Of a stretch of 64,000 nucleotides of DNA, positions 19,172 to 27,674 are shown in pieces (the first letter of the stretch is position 1; each line of letters opens with the position of its first letter). The notes under the pieces are model-generated. The model was not told the origin of the DNA. It made no database searches and saw only the letters and a list, made by a program, of their open reading frames with translations. The position numbers were made by a program, and so were the translations under genes. Origin of the DNA: Phycisphaeraceae bacterium (GTDB taxonomy: Bacteria; Planctomycetota; Phycisphaerae; Phycisphaerales; UBA1924); NCBI GenBank assembly GCA_021297895.1, contig JAJTHN010000040.1:18674-82673 (forward strand), given 5' to 3'.

Positions 19172-19825
19172 ATGCGAATTTGTCCCCTGTGCGTTGTTGG
19201 TGCGTCGGCGGGTCTGGTTCTTCTTGGCGCGGCGGGGCTGATGAGCCTCGATCGGGCCATCACCTCGCCCGCGCAGGCCGCGGCACAGGCTTCGGCGGCC
19301 CAGTCAGCGGCGGCATCCGGCCCGTTCGACATCGACGCCGTTCACTCGAGCGTCGTGTTCCGCATCAAGCATCTGAGCGTTGCGAACTTCTACGGCATGT
19401 TCGAGAAGATCTCCGGCAAGTTCCACATCGATCCGGCCAACCTCGACAAGAGCATGATCGAGGCGACCGTTGATGTCGCCAGCATCGACTCGAACAACAA
19501 GGACCGCGATCAGCACCTGCTGAGCGACTCGTTCTTCGCGGCCAAGGAGTTCCCGACGATGACCTTCAAGAGCACGAAGTTCACCAAGACGGGCGAGAAC
19601 ACCTTCGACGTCGCGGGCGAACTGACGCTGCTGGGCAAGACCCGTCCGGTTACGACCAAGGTCGAGTTCACGGGCCAGGGCCCCGGGCGACCGCCCGGCT
19701 CGACCGTCGCGGGCCTTGAGGCGCGGCTGGAGTTCAAGCGTTCGGACTTCGGCATGTCCTACATGCTCGCTGGGCTGAGCGATGAGGTCGGCCTCATCGT
19801 CGCGCTCGAGGGCATCCGCAAGTAA
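19172..19825 (+). CDS. YceI-family periplasmic protein
   Basis: A 217-residue exported protein with a signal-like N-terminus (LVLLGAAGLMSLDRAI...AQAAAQA). The mature part is the YceI lipocalin-like barrel: FDIDAVHSSVVFRIKHL at the start, then KDRDQHLLSDSFFAAKEFPTMTFKS and a C-terminal MLAGLSDEVGLIVALEGI. Family members bind isoprenoid chains such as polyprenyl quinones. I chose ATG 19172 because GGAG lies seven bases upstream; the ATG six bases earlier would leave no room for the ribosome site. A strong terminator follows the stop, so it is probably monocistronic. Confidence 0.93.
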   Translation: MRICPLCVVGASAGLVLLGAAGLMSLDRAITSPAQAAAQASAAQSAAASGPFDIDAVHSSVVFRIKHLSVANFYGMFEKISGKFHIDPANLDKSMIEATVDVASIDSNNKDRDQHLLSDSFFAAKEFPTMTFKSTKFTKTGENTFDVAGELTLLGKTRPVTTKVEFTGQGPGRPPGSTVAGLEARLEFKRSDFGMSYMLAGLSDEVGLIVALEGIRK

Positions 19826-19861
19826 GTCGCGGAGCGGGCATCGAGACTTTGCAAACCACGA

Positions 19862-19892
19862 CCGGGCGGGCTTGCGCCCGCCCGGTTGCTTT
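19862..19892 (+). terminator. strong rho-independent terminator directly before the next start codon
   Basis: A perfect 10-bp stem, CCGGGCGGGC / GCCCGCCCGG with a TTGC loop (19862-19885), is followed by TTGCTTT. It is 37 bases past the yceI-like stop and ends at the ATG of the following gene (19893), so it occupies the place where that gene's ribosome site should be. Confidence 0.8.
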
Positions 19893-20900
19893 ATGATCAG
19901 CCCCGATACTGTCAATGGTGTGCTACTGCCCGCACTGCTGGCGCTGGCGGTAGTCCTGCCGGTGGCGTGGCTCCGCGTTCGGGGCGGGAAGTCGGCTTCG
20001 TCGGGCACGAGCGCGGCCCCGGACGTTGCGACCGTTGCCGGACGGTGCGACGCGATCCTGTCGCTGGGGCTGAGCGTGGCCCTCGGCGCGAGCGTGCTGC
20101 TGGCGTACGCGCTCCTGAACCCCCAGTCCGGTGCGCCGGAGGGACTGGGAGCGAAGCTCGGCTGGTGGGTGTCGCTGAAGTGGCTACCGGTGCCGCCCGA
20201 GCGGGCGCAGCACTGGCTGCCGATCATCGCGCTCATGGGGCTGGTTGTCGGTGTGATCGGTGCGTTGTGGAATCCGAGCGAGCGGGTGCGCTGGACGCTG
20301 CGGACGCTGGCGCTGCTGGCGGCGCTGACGGGCGTCTATGTGGGCAGCGGGCTGAGCCGCGGGGTGAGCGTGCCGACATTCGGGCAGGCGGCGGAGGCTT
20401 TGGCACTTCTGGCCGGCGGGATGATCGCGTGGGCGGCGATGGCGTCGGTGACGCAGCGTCGCGCCGGTGCCGCGCCGGTGGTGATCGTCTGGGGGCTGGT
20501 CGCATCGGCGGCGCTGATGATGGTGCTGAGCCGGAACCTGTTCCAGGGGCATCTGGCCGGGGCGCTGGCGGCGGGGCTCGGGGCGGCGGTCGTCGCGAGC
20601 GTTGTCCGGCCGCGGATGGTCTTTGGTGGGGTGGCGCTGGCGGTGCCGGTGCTGTTCGTCACGTCGCTGGTGTACTTCGCCAATCGCTACGGCGAGGGCG
20701 TGCCGTGGTTCGTCGCGTTGCTGCTGCTTGGCGGCGCGGTGACGATGGCGCTGGCCGAGCCGGTGGTGAATCGGTTCCTCGGGCCGGGGTTCAAGGGGAG
20801 CGTCGCGCTGGTCATCGCGTCGGCGATCGGTCCGATCGCCGGAATGGCGATCATGGGGATCCGCTACGCGCAGAGCGCGGGCGGATCGGGCGGGTACTGA
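19893..20900 (+). CDS. polytopic membrane protein, hypothetical
   Basis: A 335-residue protein made almost entirely of hydrophobic helices, about nine or ten, beginning with VLLPALLALAVVLPVAW and ending with ALVIASAIGPIAGMAIMGI. I recognise no family motif. The open frame extends upstream across the yceI-like 3' end; I chose the ATG at 19893 because it begins just before the first membrane helix. That start touches the terminator hairpin and has no separate ribosome site, so it may be leaderless, translated by readthrough, or begin at a later GTG (19920). It converges with the gene ending at 20929, 28 bases away. Confidence 0.75.
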   Translation: MISPDTVNGVLLPALLALAVVLPVAWLRVRGGKSASSGTSAAPDVATVAGRCDAILSLGLSVALGASVLLAYALLNPQSGAPEGLGAKLGWWVSLKWLPVPPERAQHWLPIIALMGLVVGVIGALWNPSERVRWTLRTLALLAALTGVYVGSGLSRGVSVPTFGQAAEALALLAGGMIAWAAMASVTQRRAGAAPVVIVWGLVASAALMMVLSRNLFQGHLAGALAAGLGAAVVASVVRPRMVFGGVALAVPVLFVTSLVYFANRYGEGVPWFVALLLLGGAVTMALAEPVVNRFLGPGFKGSVALVIASAIGPIAGMAIMGIRYAQSAGGSGGY

Positions 20901-20928
20901 TCGGACATCGCGGCTCGCAGAGTTTGTC

Positions 20929-21192
20929 TCACCCGCCGGATGCGATGCGGACGTAGACCTGCACGAGGAGGTAACTCGTCAGCGCCAGGGCGACCATGCC
21001 GACGATTCCCTGCGCCGTCATCAGCAGCACCTGCCGCCAGTAGCTCTCCAGCGATGGGAGGCGGACCGCCTTCCAGACCATGGAAATGAAGAACACCAGC
21101 GGGAGCAGGAGCAGGTACCAGGTGCCGTGGGCATCGAGCGGGTCGATGAACGGTCGCCATGCCAGAAGTGACGGGACCAGATCGGGGATCAT
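20929..21192 (-). CDS. small two-helix membrane protein
   Basis: An 87-residue protein with two hydrophobic helices (about 25-40, WYLLLLPLVFFISMVW, and 55-78, VLLMTAQGIVGMVALALTSYLLV). The start is fixed well: its ATG overlaps the TGA of the upstream gene as ATGA, implying translational coupling. The function is unknown; co-translation suggests a partner role with the TM2-like protein at 21189-21779. An in-frame start 17 codons upstream lies inside that gene and is less likely. Confidence 0.75.
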   Translation of the reverse strand: MIPDLVPSLLAWRPFIDPLDAHGTWYLLLLPLVFFISMVWKAVRLPSLESYWRQVLLMTAQGIVGMVALALTSYLLVQVYVRIASGG

Positions 21193-21779
21193 GTCGCACC
21201 CCCGGCGTATCCCGGCTCGCCGCGGCGCGGGCGGTGGTTCCATCCGGCGTCGATCATCGCGATGAGGTTGAGCAGGCCCGCAAGGGTGCAGAAGAGCGTG
21301 CCGATCTCGTTCACGCGCGCGAGGCTCTTGGTCACCGGAGGTGTGCCGCCGATGACCGCCATACCGGTCACGGGATCGCGGCCCTCATCGGGGCGAGCGG
21401 AGCGGAGCACGCGCGGCTCGGCCGGGTCGATGACCTTGAAGCGGTGCTGATGGACGATATCAACGACGAACGCGACCGGCCCGGTGAAAGCCTGACCGAC
21501 GAACCAGATCGCATCGCCATCGGGCGTGACCTGACGGGTGGCGGTCTGGCCGGTGACCTTGCGGAAGGTGTTGGAGACGACCAGACCGGAATCAACGACG
21601 TCGATGCCGCCGACGAACAGGCCCGAGAAGAACAGGCTCAGCACGCCGACACCGATAAGCACGCCCCTGCGGACCTGTCCGAGGAAGAAGTGCCCCGCAC
21701 CGGGGAGCAGCCACGCCAGAACGAGCGCGGGGATGCTGAGTCTGGTCGGCTCGTGATGCGGCTGCTGGGGCTGGGTCAT
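21189..21779 (-). CDS. TM2-like membrane protein (resembles the planctomycete DUF6677 group)
   Basis: A 196-residue membrane protein starting with a short Gln/Pro/His-rich tail, then LVLAWLLPGAGHFFLGQVRRGV, the helix-turn-helix pattern typical of TM2-like proteins (two helices with a GHFxLG turn). A second helix LIGVGVLSLFFSGLFVGGI follows, then a soluble loop of about 90 residues and a final helix near residues 158-178. My DUF6677 assignment rests on memory of similar sequences and is tentative. It forms a two-gene operon with the small membrane protein that overlaps its stop. Confidence 0.75.
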   Translation of the reverse strand: MTQPQQPHHEPTRLSIPALVLAWLLPGAGHFFLGQVRRGVLIGVGVLSLFFSGLFVGGIDVVDSGLVVSNTFRKVTGQTATRQVTPDGDAIWFVGQAFTGPVAFVVDIVHQHRFKVIDPAEPRVLRSARPDEGRDPVTGMAVIGGTPPVTKSLARVNEIGTLFCTLAGLLNLIAMIDAGWNHRPRRGEPGYAGGAT

Positions 21780-22099
21780 GAGTCGGCGGCGTTGTCGGTG
21801 CCCGGCCGGAGTGATCGGGGGCCCCGGCGGGGGTGGTCGAAACGTGAGGACAAGTGTTGGCGCGCTCCCGGCCCCGGGGCGGGCGGGTCAAACGGGGCGG
21901 TCGGTCGCTTCTCCCCGGCGGCGCGATGGGGAAAAATCCGTCCCAGGAGCCGTGTTGACTCTGCGCATCGGGGCGGTAGCCTACGTGCGCACGCGGAGCG
22001 ATTCCGAAGAGATCATCGCGAAGATGCTTGACTTTGCGGATAAGCAGACCGACGGTTGCAACGACGCGAACACGACTTGACCACGCGCGCGAGGAAGCC
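21780..22099. other. divergent intergenic region before the acidic protein gene
   Basis: This 320-base space contains a recognisable sigma-70 promoter pointing right (21955-21982, separate entry) and otherwise GC-rich sequence without structure that I can assign. The leftward TM2-like gene must also have its promoter here. Confidence 0.6.
21955..21982 (+). promoter_or_regulatory. sigma-70-type promoter for the acidic protein gene
   Basis: TTGACT (21955-21960), a 16-base spacer and TAGCCT (21977-21982) fit the primary sigma factor consensus well for such GC-rich DNA. Transcription would start near 21990, leaving about a 110-base leader before the ATG at 22100. Confidence 0.5.
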
Positions 22100-22492
22100 A
22101 TGCACGAGCGGATCATCTCCAACGCCGGTTCGACCAATCCCATGACCCTTGAGCACGACGCCGACACGCTGGATCTCGCGGGCGATACGCACGCGAGCGT
22201 GGCACTGGCCGAGCCCCTGCTCGACGGCGACGTCGATGGCCGGCTCGATGGCGCGCTGCACGCCCAGGCCGCCAAGCGCGGCGGCGACGAGGAAGAGGAC
22301 GAGGACGACGCCGACGTCGGCGATGACGATGAGGAAGGCTTTGACGATCTTGACGATGATGCCGACGAGGACGAGTTTGAGGATGAAGACGAGTTTGAGG
22401 ACGAGGAAGAGGGCTTCGGCGAGGAAGACGACGACGAGGACGGGGACGACGATGAAGAGTTTGACGATGACGAGGATGACGAGGATCTCTGA
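22100..22492 (+). CDS. highly acidic Asp/Glu-rich protein
   Basis: A 130-residue protein whose last 70 residues are almost only Asp and Glu with scattered Phe, Gly and Leu, including FEDEDEFEDEEEGFGEED. The N-terminal 60 residues are mixed and include LEHDADTLDLAGDTHASVALAEPL. The start is supported by GAGGAAG six bases before ATG 22100, and a good promoter lies upstream. No family motif is visible. Such acidic tails can mimic DNA, bind metal or basic proteins, or form part of ribosome or RNA polymerase factors; none of these is shown here. The coding sequence is a GAC/GAG/GAT run and therefore prone to length change. Confidence 0.75.
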   Translation: MHERIISNAGSTNPMTLEHDADTLDLAGDTHASVALAEPLLDGDVDGRLDGALHAQAAKRGGDEEEDEDDADVGDDDEEGFDDLDDDADEDEFEDEDEFEDEEEGFGEEDDDEDGDDDEEFDDDEDDEDL

Positions 22493-22579
22493 TCCCGCCC
22501 GGGTCCTGGCATGAATCGCCGGACGGGCGGGTGGTCGCCCACAGCGGCCAGTGCCTGACCCCTCGGCGAGTGAGTGACC

Positions 22580-23212
22580 ATGACCAATCCGTCCAGCCGC
22601 CCAAGCACGCCCGCTCCGAACCAGCACAATCATCCGACGCCGGGCGCACCGACTCCGCCGCCCACGACCGCTCACGCGGCCGCGGACGACCAGAGCATTC
22701 TCGATGCGACCAACGAGACTCGCGGCGGCAGCCGGCGTCAGTCGGTGATCGACCGGCGCACCGGCATCGATCGCCGCGACCTGGCCGAGGCCAAGGCCCG
22801 ATACGAGGCTCAGAAGCGCCAGTCCGGCGCGAACACGCAGAATGCCGAGACCGCCGATGAGCGTGCGCTGCGCCAGGCGTCTGAACTCACGCCCGAGGAC
22901 CGCGAGGCGTTCACCGGCCTTGAGCGCCGTCGCGGAGCCGGACGCCGATTGAGCGACTTCAGCCGCGCGGCCGAGGAGGGCGAACTGACGACCGAGCAGT
23001 TCCTCTTCGTCATGGCGATCGAAGAGTTCAAGAAGGCCAATCAGCGCGTTTACCCGACATGGACCGACGTGCTCGAGGTCGTGCGCCTGCTGGGGTATCG
23101 CAAGACGATGGCCAGCGAATTGAACCTGCGCAATGCCGAGGACTGGCACGAGAAGCCCGATGCCCCGGCGAATGTTCGCCCGCAGAACTGGCACCGTCGC
23201 TTCGCGGCCTGA
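22580..23212 (+). CDS. hypothetical protein with Arg-rich DRR motifs
   Basis: A 210-residue protein, probably cytoplasmic. The first 40 residues are Pro/Thr/His-rich. It then has the repeated basic motif SVIDRRTGIDRRDLAEAKARYEAQ and later GLERRRGAGRRLSDF, then a compact helical C-terminal part, EQFLFVMAIEEFKKANQRVYPTWTDVLEVVRLLGYRK, which reads like a small conserved helical domain. I do not recognise the family. The ATG at 22580 lacks a strong ribosome site; a GTG six bases upstream is possible. It lies 87 bases after the acidic protein gene and converges with the TPR peptidase gene. Confidence 0.75.
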   Translation: MTNPSSRPSTPAPNQHNHPTPGAPTPPPTTAHAAADDQSILDATNETRGGSRRQSVIDRRTGIDRRDLAEAKARYEAQKRQSGANTQNAETADERALRQASELTPEDREAFTGLERRRGAGRRLSDFSRAAEEGELTTEQFLFVMAIEEFKKANQRVYPTWTDVLEVVRLLGYRKTMASELNLRNAEDWHEKPDAPANVRPQNWHRRFAA

Positions 23213-23236
23213 CGCCGCCGCGCACGCGGGCGAGCG

Positions 23237-26101
23237 TTACCTTGACTGATCGATCCGGCGCTGAAGGGCCTCGAGCCGCTGGCGGTGCCGCGGCTCATCG
23301 GGCTCCAGCGCCGCCAGAACCTCCAGGTGATTCCGCGCGCTGTCGTACTCCCCGAAATGGACGGCGATGCTCGCGGCCTGCTCCCGCAGACGCGCGACAT
23401 ACGGCGCAAGCCGCACCGCCCGCTCGGCGCTGGCCAGGGCGTTCGGCCAGTCACCCAGCCGGGCGTAGACCGCCGCGAGTTCCGATGAGAACGCCGACGT
23501 CCGCTCCTCGCGCTCATCGAGAAACGCAAGATGCCGACGCGCGGCGTCCAGATCTTCCTTCGAGGGCGTCTGCGTGGCGTTGATTCGCGCCAGCGCAGCC
23601 CGGGCGAGCAGGCGATGCGTCAGAGGGTCCACCGGCCGCGCCTTCTCATATCGCTCCAGCAGCACAACGACCTGCGGCGTGGGCTCGTCGCCCGACTTGC
23701 GCAAGGCCTCTCGAACCGCCAGTTCCAGCAGGTCCGGGTGCTCCGGATACTCGCTCAGCCATCGCTCAACGAGCGCGGGCGTGACCTCGACGGGCACGGG
23801 TTCGGGTTCGGGCGCGGGCTCGGCTGCGGGCTCGGCAGGATCCGCGGCGGCCGCGGCGCGGGCATTCTCCTCACGCGTGATCAGTTCGTTGATGCTGGGC
23901 ATCGACGCGGGCGGGAGCATCCCCCACTGCGTGAGCTTGCTCTCCGCGAACACGAGGAAACGCTCGAAGAACTCCTGACGAGAAATGCCCAGCACCTGCG
24001 AGAAGGCTTCCTCTTCCCGCACGCCCTTGGCGTAGCGGTCCATGAGTTCCAGCGGCGCGCGATCGCCGAAAGTCTCGATCATGAACTCGAGCATGAAGTG
24101 CGCCTGCGCATACGCCAGGCCGCGGTCGCTCGGGCGCTCGGGGCGGACGAAGGCGATGTTGATCTTGTCCAGCGTCATGAGGCGGTCGCTGACGAACGCC
24201 TGCGTGAGCAGCTCCAGCGTCGGGTACGCGCGCGGGGCGAGTTCGAGGTACACGCCCTGCGCCTCGGTGAACCAGTGCGGGATGCGGTTGTTCGTGCGCG
24301 AGAGTCCCACGGTGTGCGCGTACTCGTGACGCACCGTGCGGAGCCAGTCGTAGGCGCCCTTGTGGCCCGCGCCGTCGCGCGGTGCTTCCATGGAGATCAG
24401 CGGGCCCGTCGCCGCGGCGATGGTGTGGATCTGCGGCATGCCCGCGATGCGCACCGCGAACCACTCGTGGTTGGGCATGAGTTCCACAACGGTCTTGCGC
24501 GGCGGAACGTGGTCCAGCCCGCCGCGCTGACGGCCGGTGACGACCTCGTGCATCGCCTCCAGATGCGGGATCATCTCGCGGGCGATGAGCGCATCGACAC
24601 CGGGACGCGAGCGCACGATGAAGTGGTCGCTCTGGATCGTGGGGAATGTCGCGACCTCGCGAACGAGCTTGAGCGAGTTGGACGCGCGGATGTTGAACGG
24701 ATCGAGCTCCTGCGCGCGCTCGAGCGCCTCCCGTGCCTCATCATCGCGGGCGGCCTGCACGAGCACCAGGCCCAGTTCGTTCCACGGCTGCGCCCACGTC
24801 GGGCTGCGCTCGGCGCTGAGCCTGAGCATGCGCACGGACTGGTCGTACTGGCGGGCCTCGCTGAGCGCCCGCCCCGCGGCGAAGGCCCCGCGCGGGCACA
24901 GCGCCGTCGCCGCGTCGCCCACGCCGGCACGCGTGGCCTGCTCGGCGTTCAGCGCGTCGTACGCCGCCAACTCGCGGTCGAGCGCGTCGAAGTCGTACCG
25001 CACGGCCGTGATGCTCAGCCGCGCCAGCGCGATCTTGCGCCGATTCGCCGCGGCGGGGTACATCTGGATCACCTTGTCGATCGCCTCCAGCGCAAGGTCC
25101 GGCGCGTTCTGGCGGAGCAGCCCGCGCACACGCAGCTCCGCCGCGAGCACGGAGCGGTCCATCGTGCCGTCACGCGCGTAGGCCTCGCTGTGCATGGTGC
25201 TCAGGCCATCGAGGACCGCGGCGTCGGCCTCAACCATCGGGAGCTGAAAGCCGAGCGCCGAGACCTCTCCACGCAGCGCGACCAGTTCGGCGCTCCGCGG
25301 GTTCAGCGCCAGGCCCTCGGAGATGGCCTCCATCGCGAAGTCGAAACTGTCCTTCTCCAGCAGCAGTTCGGCCTCCGCCAGGCGCGCGGGCCAGTACAGC
25401 GGGTCGGCCTGGCGAGCGCGGGCGAGGTGGTTGATCAGCGCCTGATACTGCTCTTCGGGCTGGCCCTGCGTCTGCACGTTGCCCGGCCCGTTGAGCCGCA
25501 GGCTGATCGTCAGCGTGCGCACGAGCCAGACGATCTCGGCCGCATCGCTCGCGCGGGCCACGCGAGGCGCGGCCTTGCGGGCCTCGGTCGCCGCACGCTC
25601 GCGGAGGCCCAGCATCTCCAGCGCGGACGAACGCAGGTACAAAGCCCGCGCGCTGTCATCCTCACCCAGCAGCACCAGCGCCTCGGCCAGTTCGCCGCGT
25701 TCGATCATGCCGCCAACACGGTCGAGCGTCGCCGCGGCGGGATCGGTCAGGCTCGGGTCGTAGAAGTCTCCGCGCACCAGCGCGAGCGCCGCTCGCTCTG
25801 CGACGGTGGTGATGTCCGCGTGCGTCTCGGCGCCGTGAAAGAGCCGAAGGACACGTCGCTCTTCGGGCGTTCGGAACGGGGCCTCGAGCGCCCGCGTCAC
25901 GGCGGGGCTGAGATCGCCGGCATCAACAGTCATCGATGAGACGCCGGGGACCTTCTCGGCGGCGGGCGTCGCACCCTCGCGCGGCGGCTCAGCATCTACG
26001 AGCCGGCCTGGCCTGATGGATTGCGCAGCGGCCGACGGACCGAACGCCGGCATCGCCACCGCAACACCCGCCAGCAGCACCAGCATCGCCGAGAGTTTCA
26101 T
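23237..26101 (-). CDS. secreted TPR metallopeptidase (peptidase MA-like, HEYAH)
   Basis: A 954-residue exported protein. The N-terminus MKLSAMLVLLAGVAVAMPAFGPSAAAQS is a signal peptide. Much of the chain consists of TPR-like helical pairs with repeated Leu/Ala/Tyr spacing, both before and after the catalytic part. The zinc site is HEYAH, with His592, Glu593 and His596 in TVRHEYAHTVGL, followed by PHWFTEAQGVYLE, the pattern of peptidase MA family gluzincins where the downstream Glu is the third ligand. An Ala/Glu/Pro linker follows around residue 750. ATG 26101 was preferred to the TTG two codons earlier. It is last in a leftward group with the LolA-like gene 80 bases upstream. The substrate is unknown. 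Confidence 0.88.
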   Translation of the reverse strand: MKLSAMLVLLAGVAVAMPAFGPSAAAQSIRPGRLVDAEPPREGATPAAEKVPGVSSMTVDAGDLSPAVTRALEAPFRTPEERRVLRLFHGAETHADITTVAERAALALVRGDFYDPSLTDPAAATLDRVGGMIERGELAEALVLLGEDDSARALYLRSSALEMLGLRERAATEARKAAPRVARASDAAEIVWLVRTLTISLRLNGPGNVQTQGQPEEQYQALINHLARARQADPLYWPARLAEAELLLEKDSFDFAMEAISEGLALNPRSAELVALRGEVSALGFQLPMVEADAAVLDGLSTMHSEAYARDGTMDRSVLAAELRVRGLLRQNAPDLALEAIDKVIQMYPAAANRRKIALARLSITAVRYDFDALDRELAAYDALNAEQATRAGVGDAATALCPRGAFAAGRALSEARQYDQSVRMLRLSAERSPTWAQPWNELGLVLVQAARDDEAREALERAQELDPFNIRASNSLKLVREVATFPTIQSDHFIVRSRPGVDALIAREMIPHLEAMHEVVTGRQRGGLDHVPPRKTVVELMPNHEWFAVRIAGMPQIHTIAAATGPLISMEAPRDGAGHKGAYDWLRTVRHEYAHTVGLSRTNNRIPHWFTEAQGVYLELAPRAYPTLELLTQAFVSDRLMTLDKINIAFVRPERPSDRGLAYAQAHFMLEFMIETFGDRAPLELMDRYAKGVREEEAFSQVLGISRQEFFERFLVFAESKLTQWGMLPPASMPSINELITREENARAAAAADPAEPAAEPAPEPEPVPVEVTPALVERWLSEYPEHPDLLELAVREALRKSGDEPTPQVVVLLERYEKARPVDPLTHRLLARAALARINATQTPSKEDLDAARRHLAFLDEREERTSAFSSELAAVYARLGDWPNALASAERAVRLAPYVARLREQAASIAVHFGEYDSARNHLEVLAALEPDEPRHRQRLEALQRRIDQSR

Positions 26102-26181
26102 ATCCAACGGTATCGGCTGGATTCATGCAGGCTGCGATCGCGCCCGGCCTCAGGGGTGCCCGGAATCACCCGTCGGGTCGG

Positions 26182-27114
26182 TCACTCGCGCACGATCTGC
26201 ACGTCCCAGCCCGCCGCGGCATCGGGCGGCTCGACACTGAAGGTGCTCGCGGGGATCTCCGGGTTGCGCTGAATGTTCGTCAGCAGCACCTCCGCCCGCG
26301 TGTCATCAACATTCGAGGTCATCGCGAAGATTGGCAGCAGGTCCGACGTGCGGTACCACAGGCGGATGTCGCGGAAGTCGCGGGCCTGATCCGTTCCCGC
26401 ACGCGGCACCAGCCGCAACTGCCGCGTACCGGACAAAAGCTTGCGCAGGCCGTCGAACGCCGGACCCTCCGGCACGCCGTCGTTGGTCGCGACCTCGCTC
26501 ACCTCGAATCGCGCGACCATGTCGGCGCGACGCTGGCCGAGCGGCAGCGGGAACGGGCCCTCGCCGATGCGCATGGGGTCGCGCGCGGAGCCCTCGGCGA
26601 CCGCGCGACGGCGGATGAACCGCTTCTCCTGCTCGTAGCGCTCGACCAGAAACGTGCCGTCGAAGATGTACTGCTGACGCTCTTCACGCAGTTTGTCGTC
26701 GACGATGAGTTGACGCATGTCCACGACAAAGCCGCGGCGAGCGGGCTGATCGCTCGACGGCGCGTTCATCCGCGCCGCGTACGCGATGCTGCCGCGGCGG
26801 ATGTGGCGACCGCCGCCCTCGAGCTCGCTGAACGTCTTGATGTACTGCACGTCCGCTTTCAGCGTGCGAAGATCGCTCTCGGCCTTCTCCAGCGCATCGA
26901 GGAACTCGGCGGTGCTGGCATCCATAGCGGATGGACCGGGGAGCGCGACCGGTGGCGGGCTCGCAGGGCCAGCGGGGCTCGCAGGGCCGGAGTTGCTCGC
27001 AGGGCCGGAGGGTGGCGTGGCGGCGGGTATCGGCTGGGGTTCTGCCGCGGGCGGCGGCTGCATCGCCAGGGCGAGTCCGGCACAGAGGACATGAGCGGTG
27101 ATGGCGGTGATCAT
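26182..27114 (-). CDS. LolA-like outer-membrane lipoprotein carrier domain protein
   Basis: A 310-residue exported protein. A short hydrophobic leader (ITAITAHVLCAGLALAMQ) is followed by a Pro/Ala/Gly/Ser linker with near-repeats of GPAS. From about residue 65 the sequence fits the LolA/LolB-like half barrel: FLDALEKAESDLRTLKADVQY, RGFVVDMRQLIVDDKLREERQQYIFDGTFLVERY and DIRLWYRTSDLLPIFAMTSNVDDTRAEVLLTNIQ with a final Pro-rich strand. Known LolA carries lipoproteins between membranes; planctomycete paralogues of this kind are not proven to do so. It lies 78 bases below ruvX and 80 bases above the TPR peptidase gene, so possibly one transcript. Confidence 0.75.
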   Translation of the reverse strand: MITAITAHVLCAGLALAMQPPPAAEPQPIPAATPPSGPASNSGPASPAGPASPPPVALPGPSAMDASTAEFLDALEKAESDLRTLKADVQYIKTFSELEGGGRHIRRGSIAYAARMNAPSSDQPARRGFVVDMRQLIVDDKLREERQQYIFDGTFLVERYEQEKRFIRRRAVAEGSARDPMRIGEGPFPLPLGQRRADMVARFEVSEVATNDGVPEGPAFDGLRKLLSGTRQLRLVPRAGTDQARDFRDIRLWYRTSDLLPIFAMTSNVDDTRAEVLLTNIQRNPEIPASTFSVEPPDAAAGWDVQIVRE

Positions 27115-27192
27115 GGTGGTCCTTGTCCGTTTGCCGAAACTGGGCTCGGCCCTGATTTCGCAGTTGGAGCGTCCGGGGATGCACCCGCCCGT

Positions 27193-27657
27193 TCAGTCCG
27201 GGCGGTCTTCGTTCGGCTCCTGCCGCGTTGCCTGCGTCCGCTGGCGTGCGAAGAAGTCGCCGAGAATCGTTGCCGCGGCAAGGGCATCGCGGCGGCTCTT
27301 CTTCTGGCCCCGGCTCAGGCCCGATCGCTGCATCGTCCAATCGGCCTGCACACTGCTCAGGCGCTCGTCCTGCAGGTGGACCTCCAGTCCGGTCGCGTCG
27401 CAGAGGCGCTGGGCCAACCCACGGACCAGCCGCGCGCGCGGGCCTTCGCTGTCATCCATGTTCAGCGGCAGACCGACGACCAGCGCCCGAGCATCATGCT
27501 CTCTGGCCGCGGCGGCGCAGGCTCGGATCAGTGCCGCGCCGCCCTCGATGCGCACGGGAATCTCCAGCACGCCCGCCGGAGAGACCAGACCGGTGATCAT
27601 GTCGCCGGTGGCCAGGCCCGTTCGCTGATCGCCGAAGTCCACGCAGAGCAGTCGCAC
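27193..27657 (-). CDS. ruvX: RuvX/YqgF-family RNase H-like nuclease
   Basis: A 154-residue protein of normal family length. Motifs of the RNase H fold are in order: VDFGDQRTGLATGD near the N-terminus with the first catalytic Asp7, VVGLPLNMDDSEGPRA in the middle, LQDERLSSVQAD with the Glu, and DALAAATILGDFF near the end. Family members are linked to 16S rRNA 5' end maturation and were earlier called putative Holliday junction resolvases. It lies 17 bases downstream of the Wzy-like polymerase gene, implying cotranscription without obvious functional link. Confidence 0.92.
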   Translation of the reverse strand: MRLLCVDFGDQRTGLATGDMITGLVSPAGVLEIPVRIEGGAALIRACAAAAREHDARALVVGLPLNMDDSEGPRARLVRGLAQRLCDATGLEVHLQDERLSSVQADWTMQRSGLSRGQKKSRRDALAAATILGDFFARQRTQATRQEPNEDRPD

Positions 27658-27674
27658 GTTTCGAGGGTACCCGA

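Noticed and set aside
22280..22490. Possible satellite or CRISPR-like repeat in the GA-rich tract
   Set aside because: It is codon-phased Asp/Glu coding sequence without regular repeat units or spacers.
23531..25939. 802-codon rightward open frame opposite the TPR peptidase
   Set aside because: Shadow composition, no recognisable fold; the sense strand has a signal peptide and HEYAH site.
26930..27060. Short direct repeats (GCAGGGCC...) inside the LolA-like gene
   Set aside because: They encode a GPAS-type linker in frame and need no other explanation.
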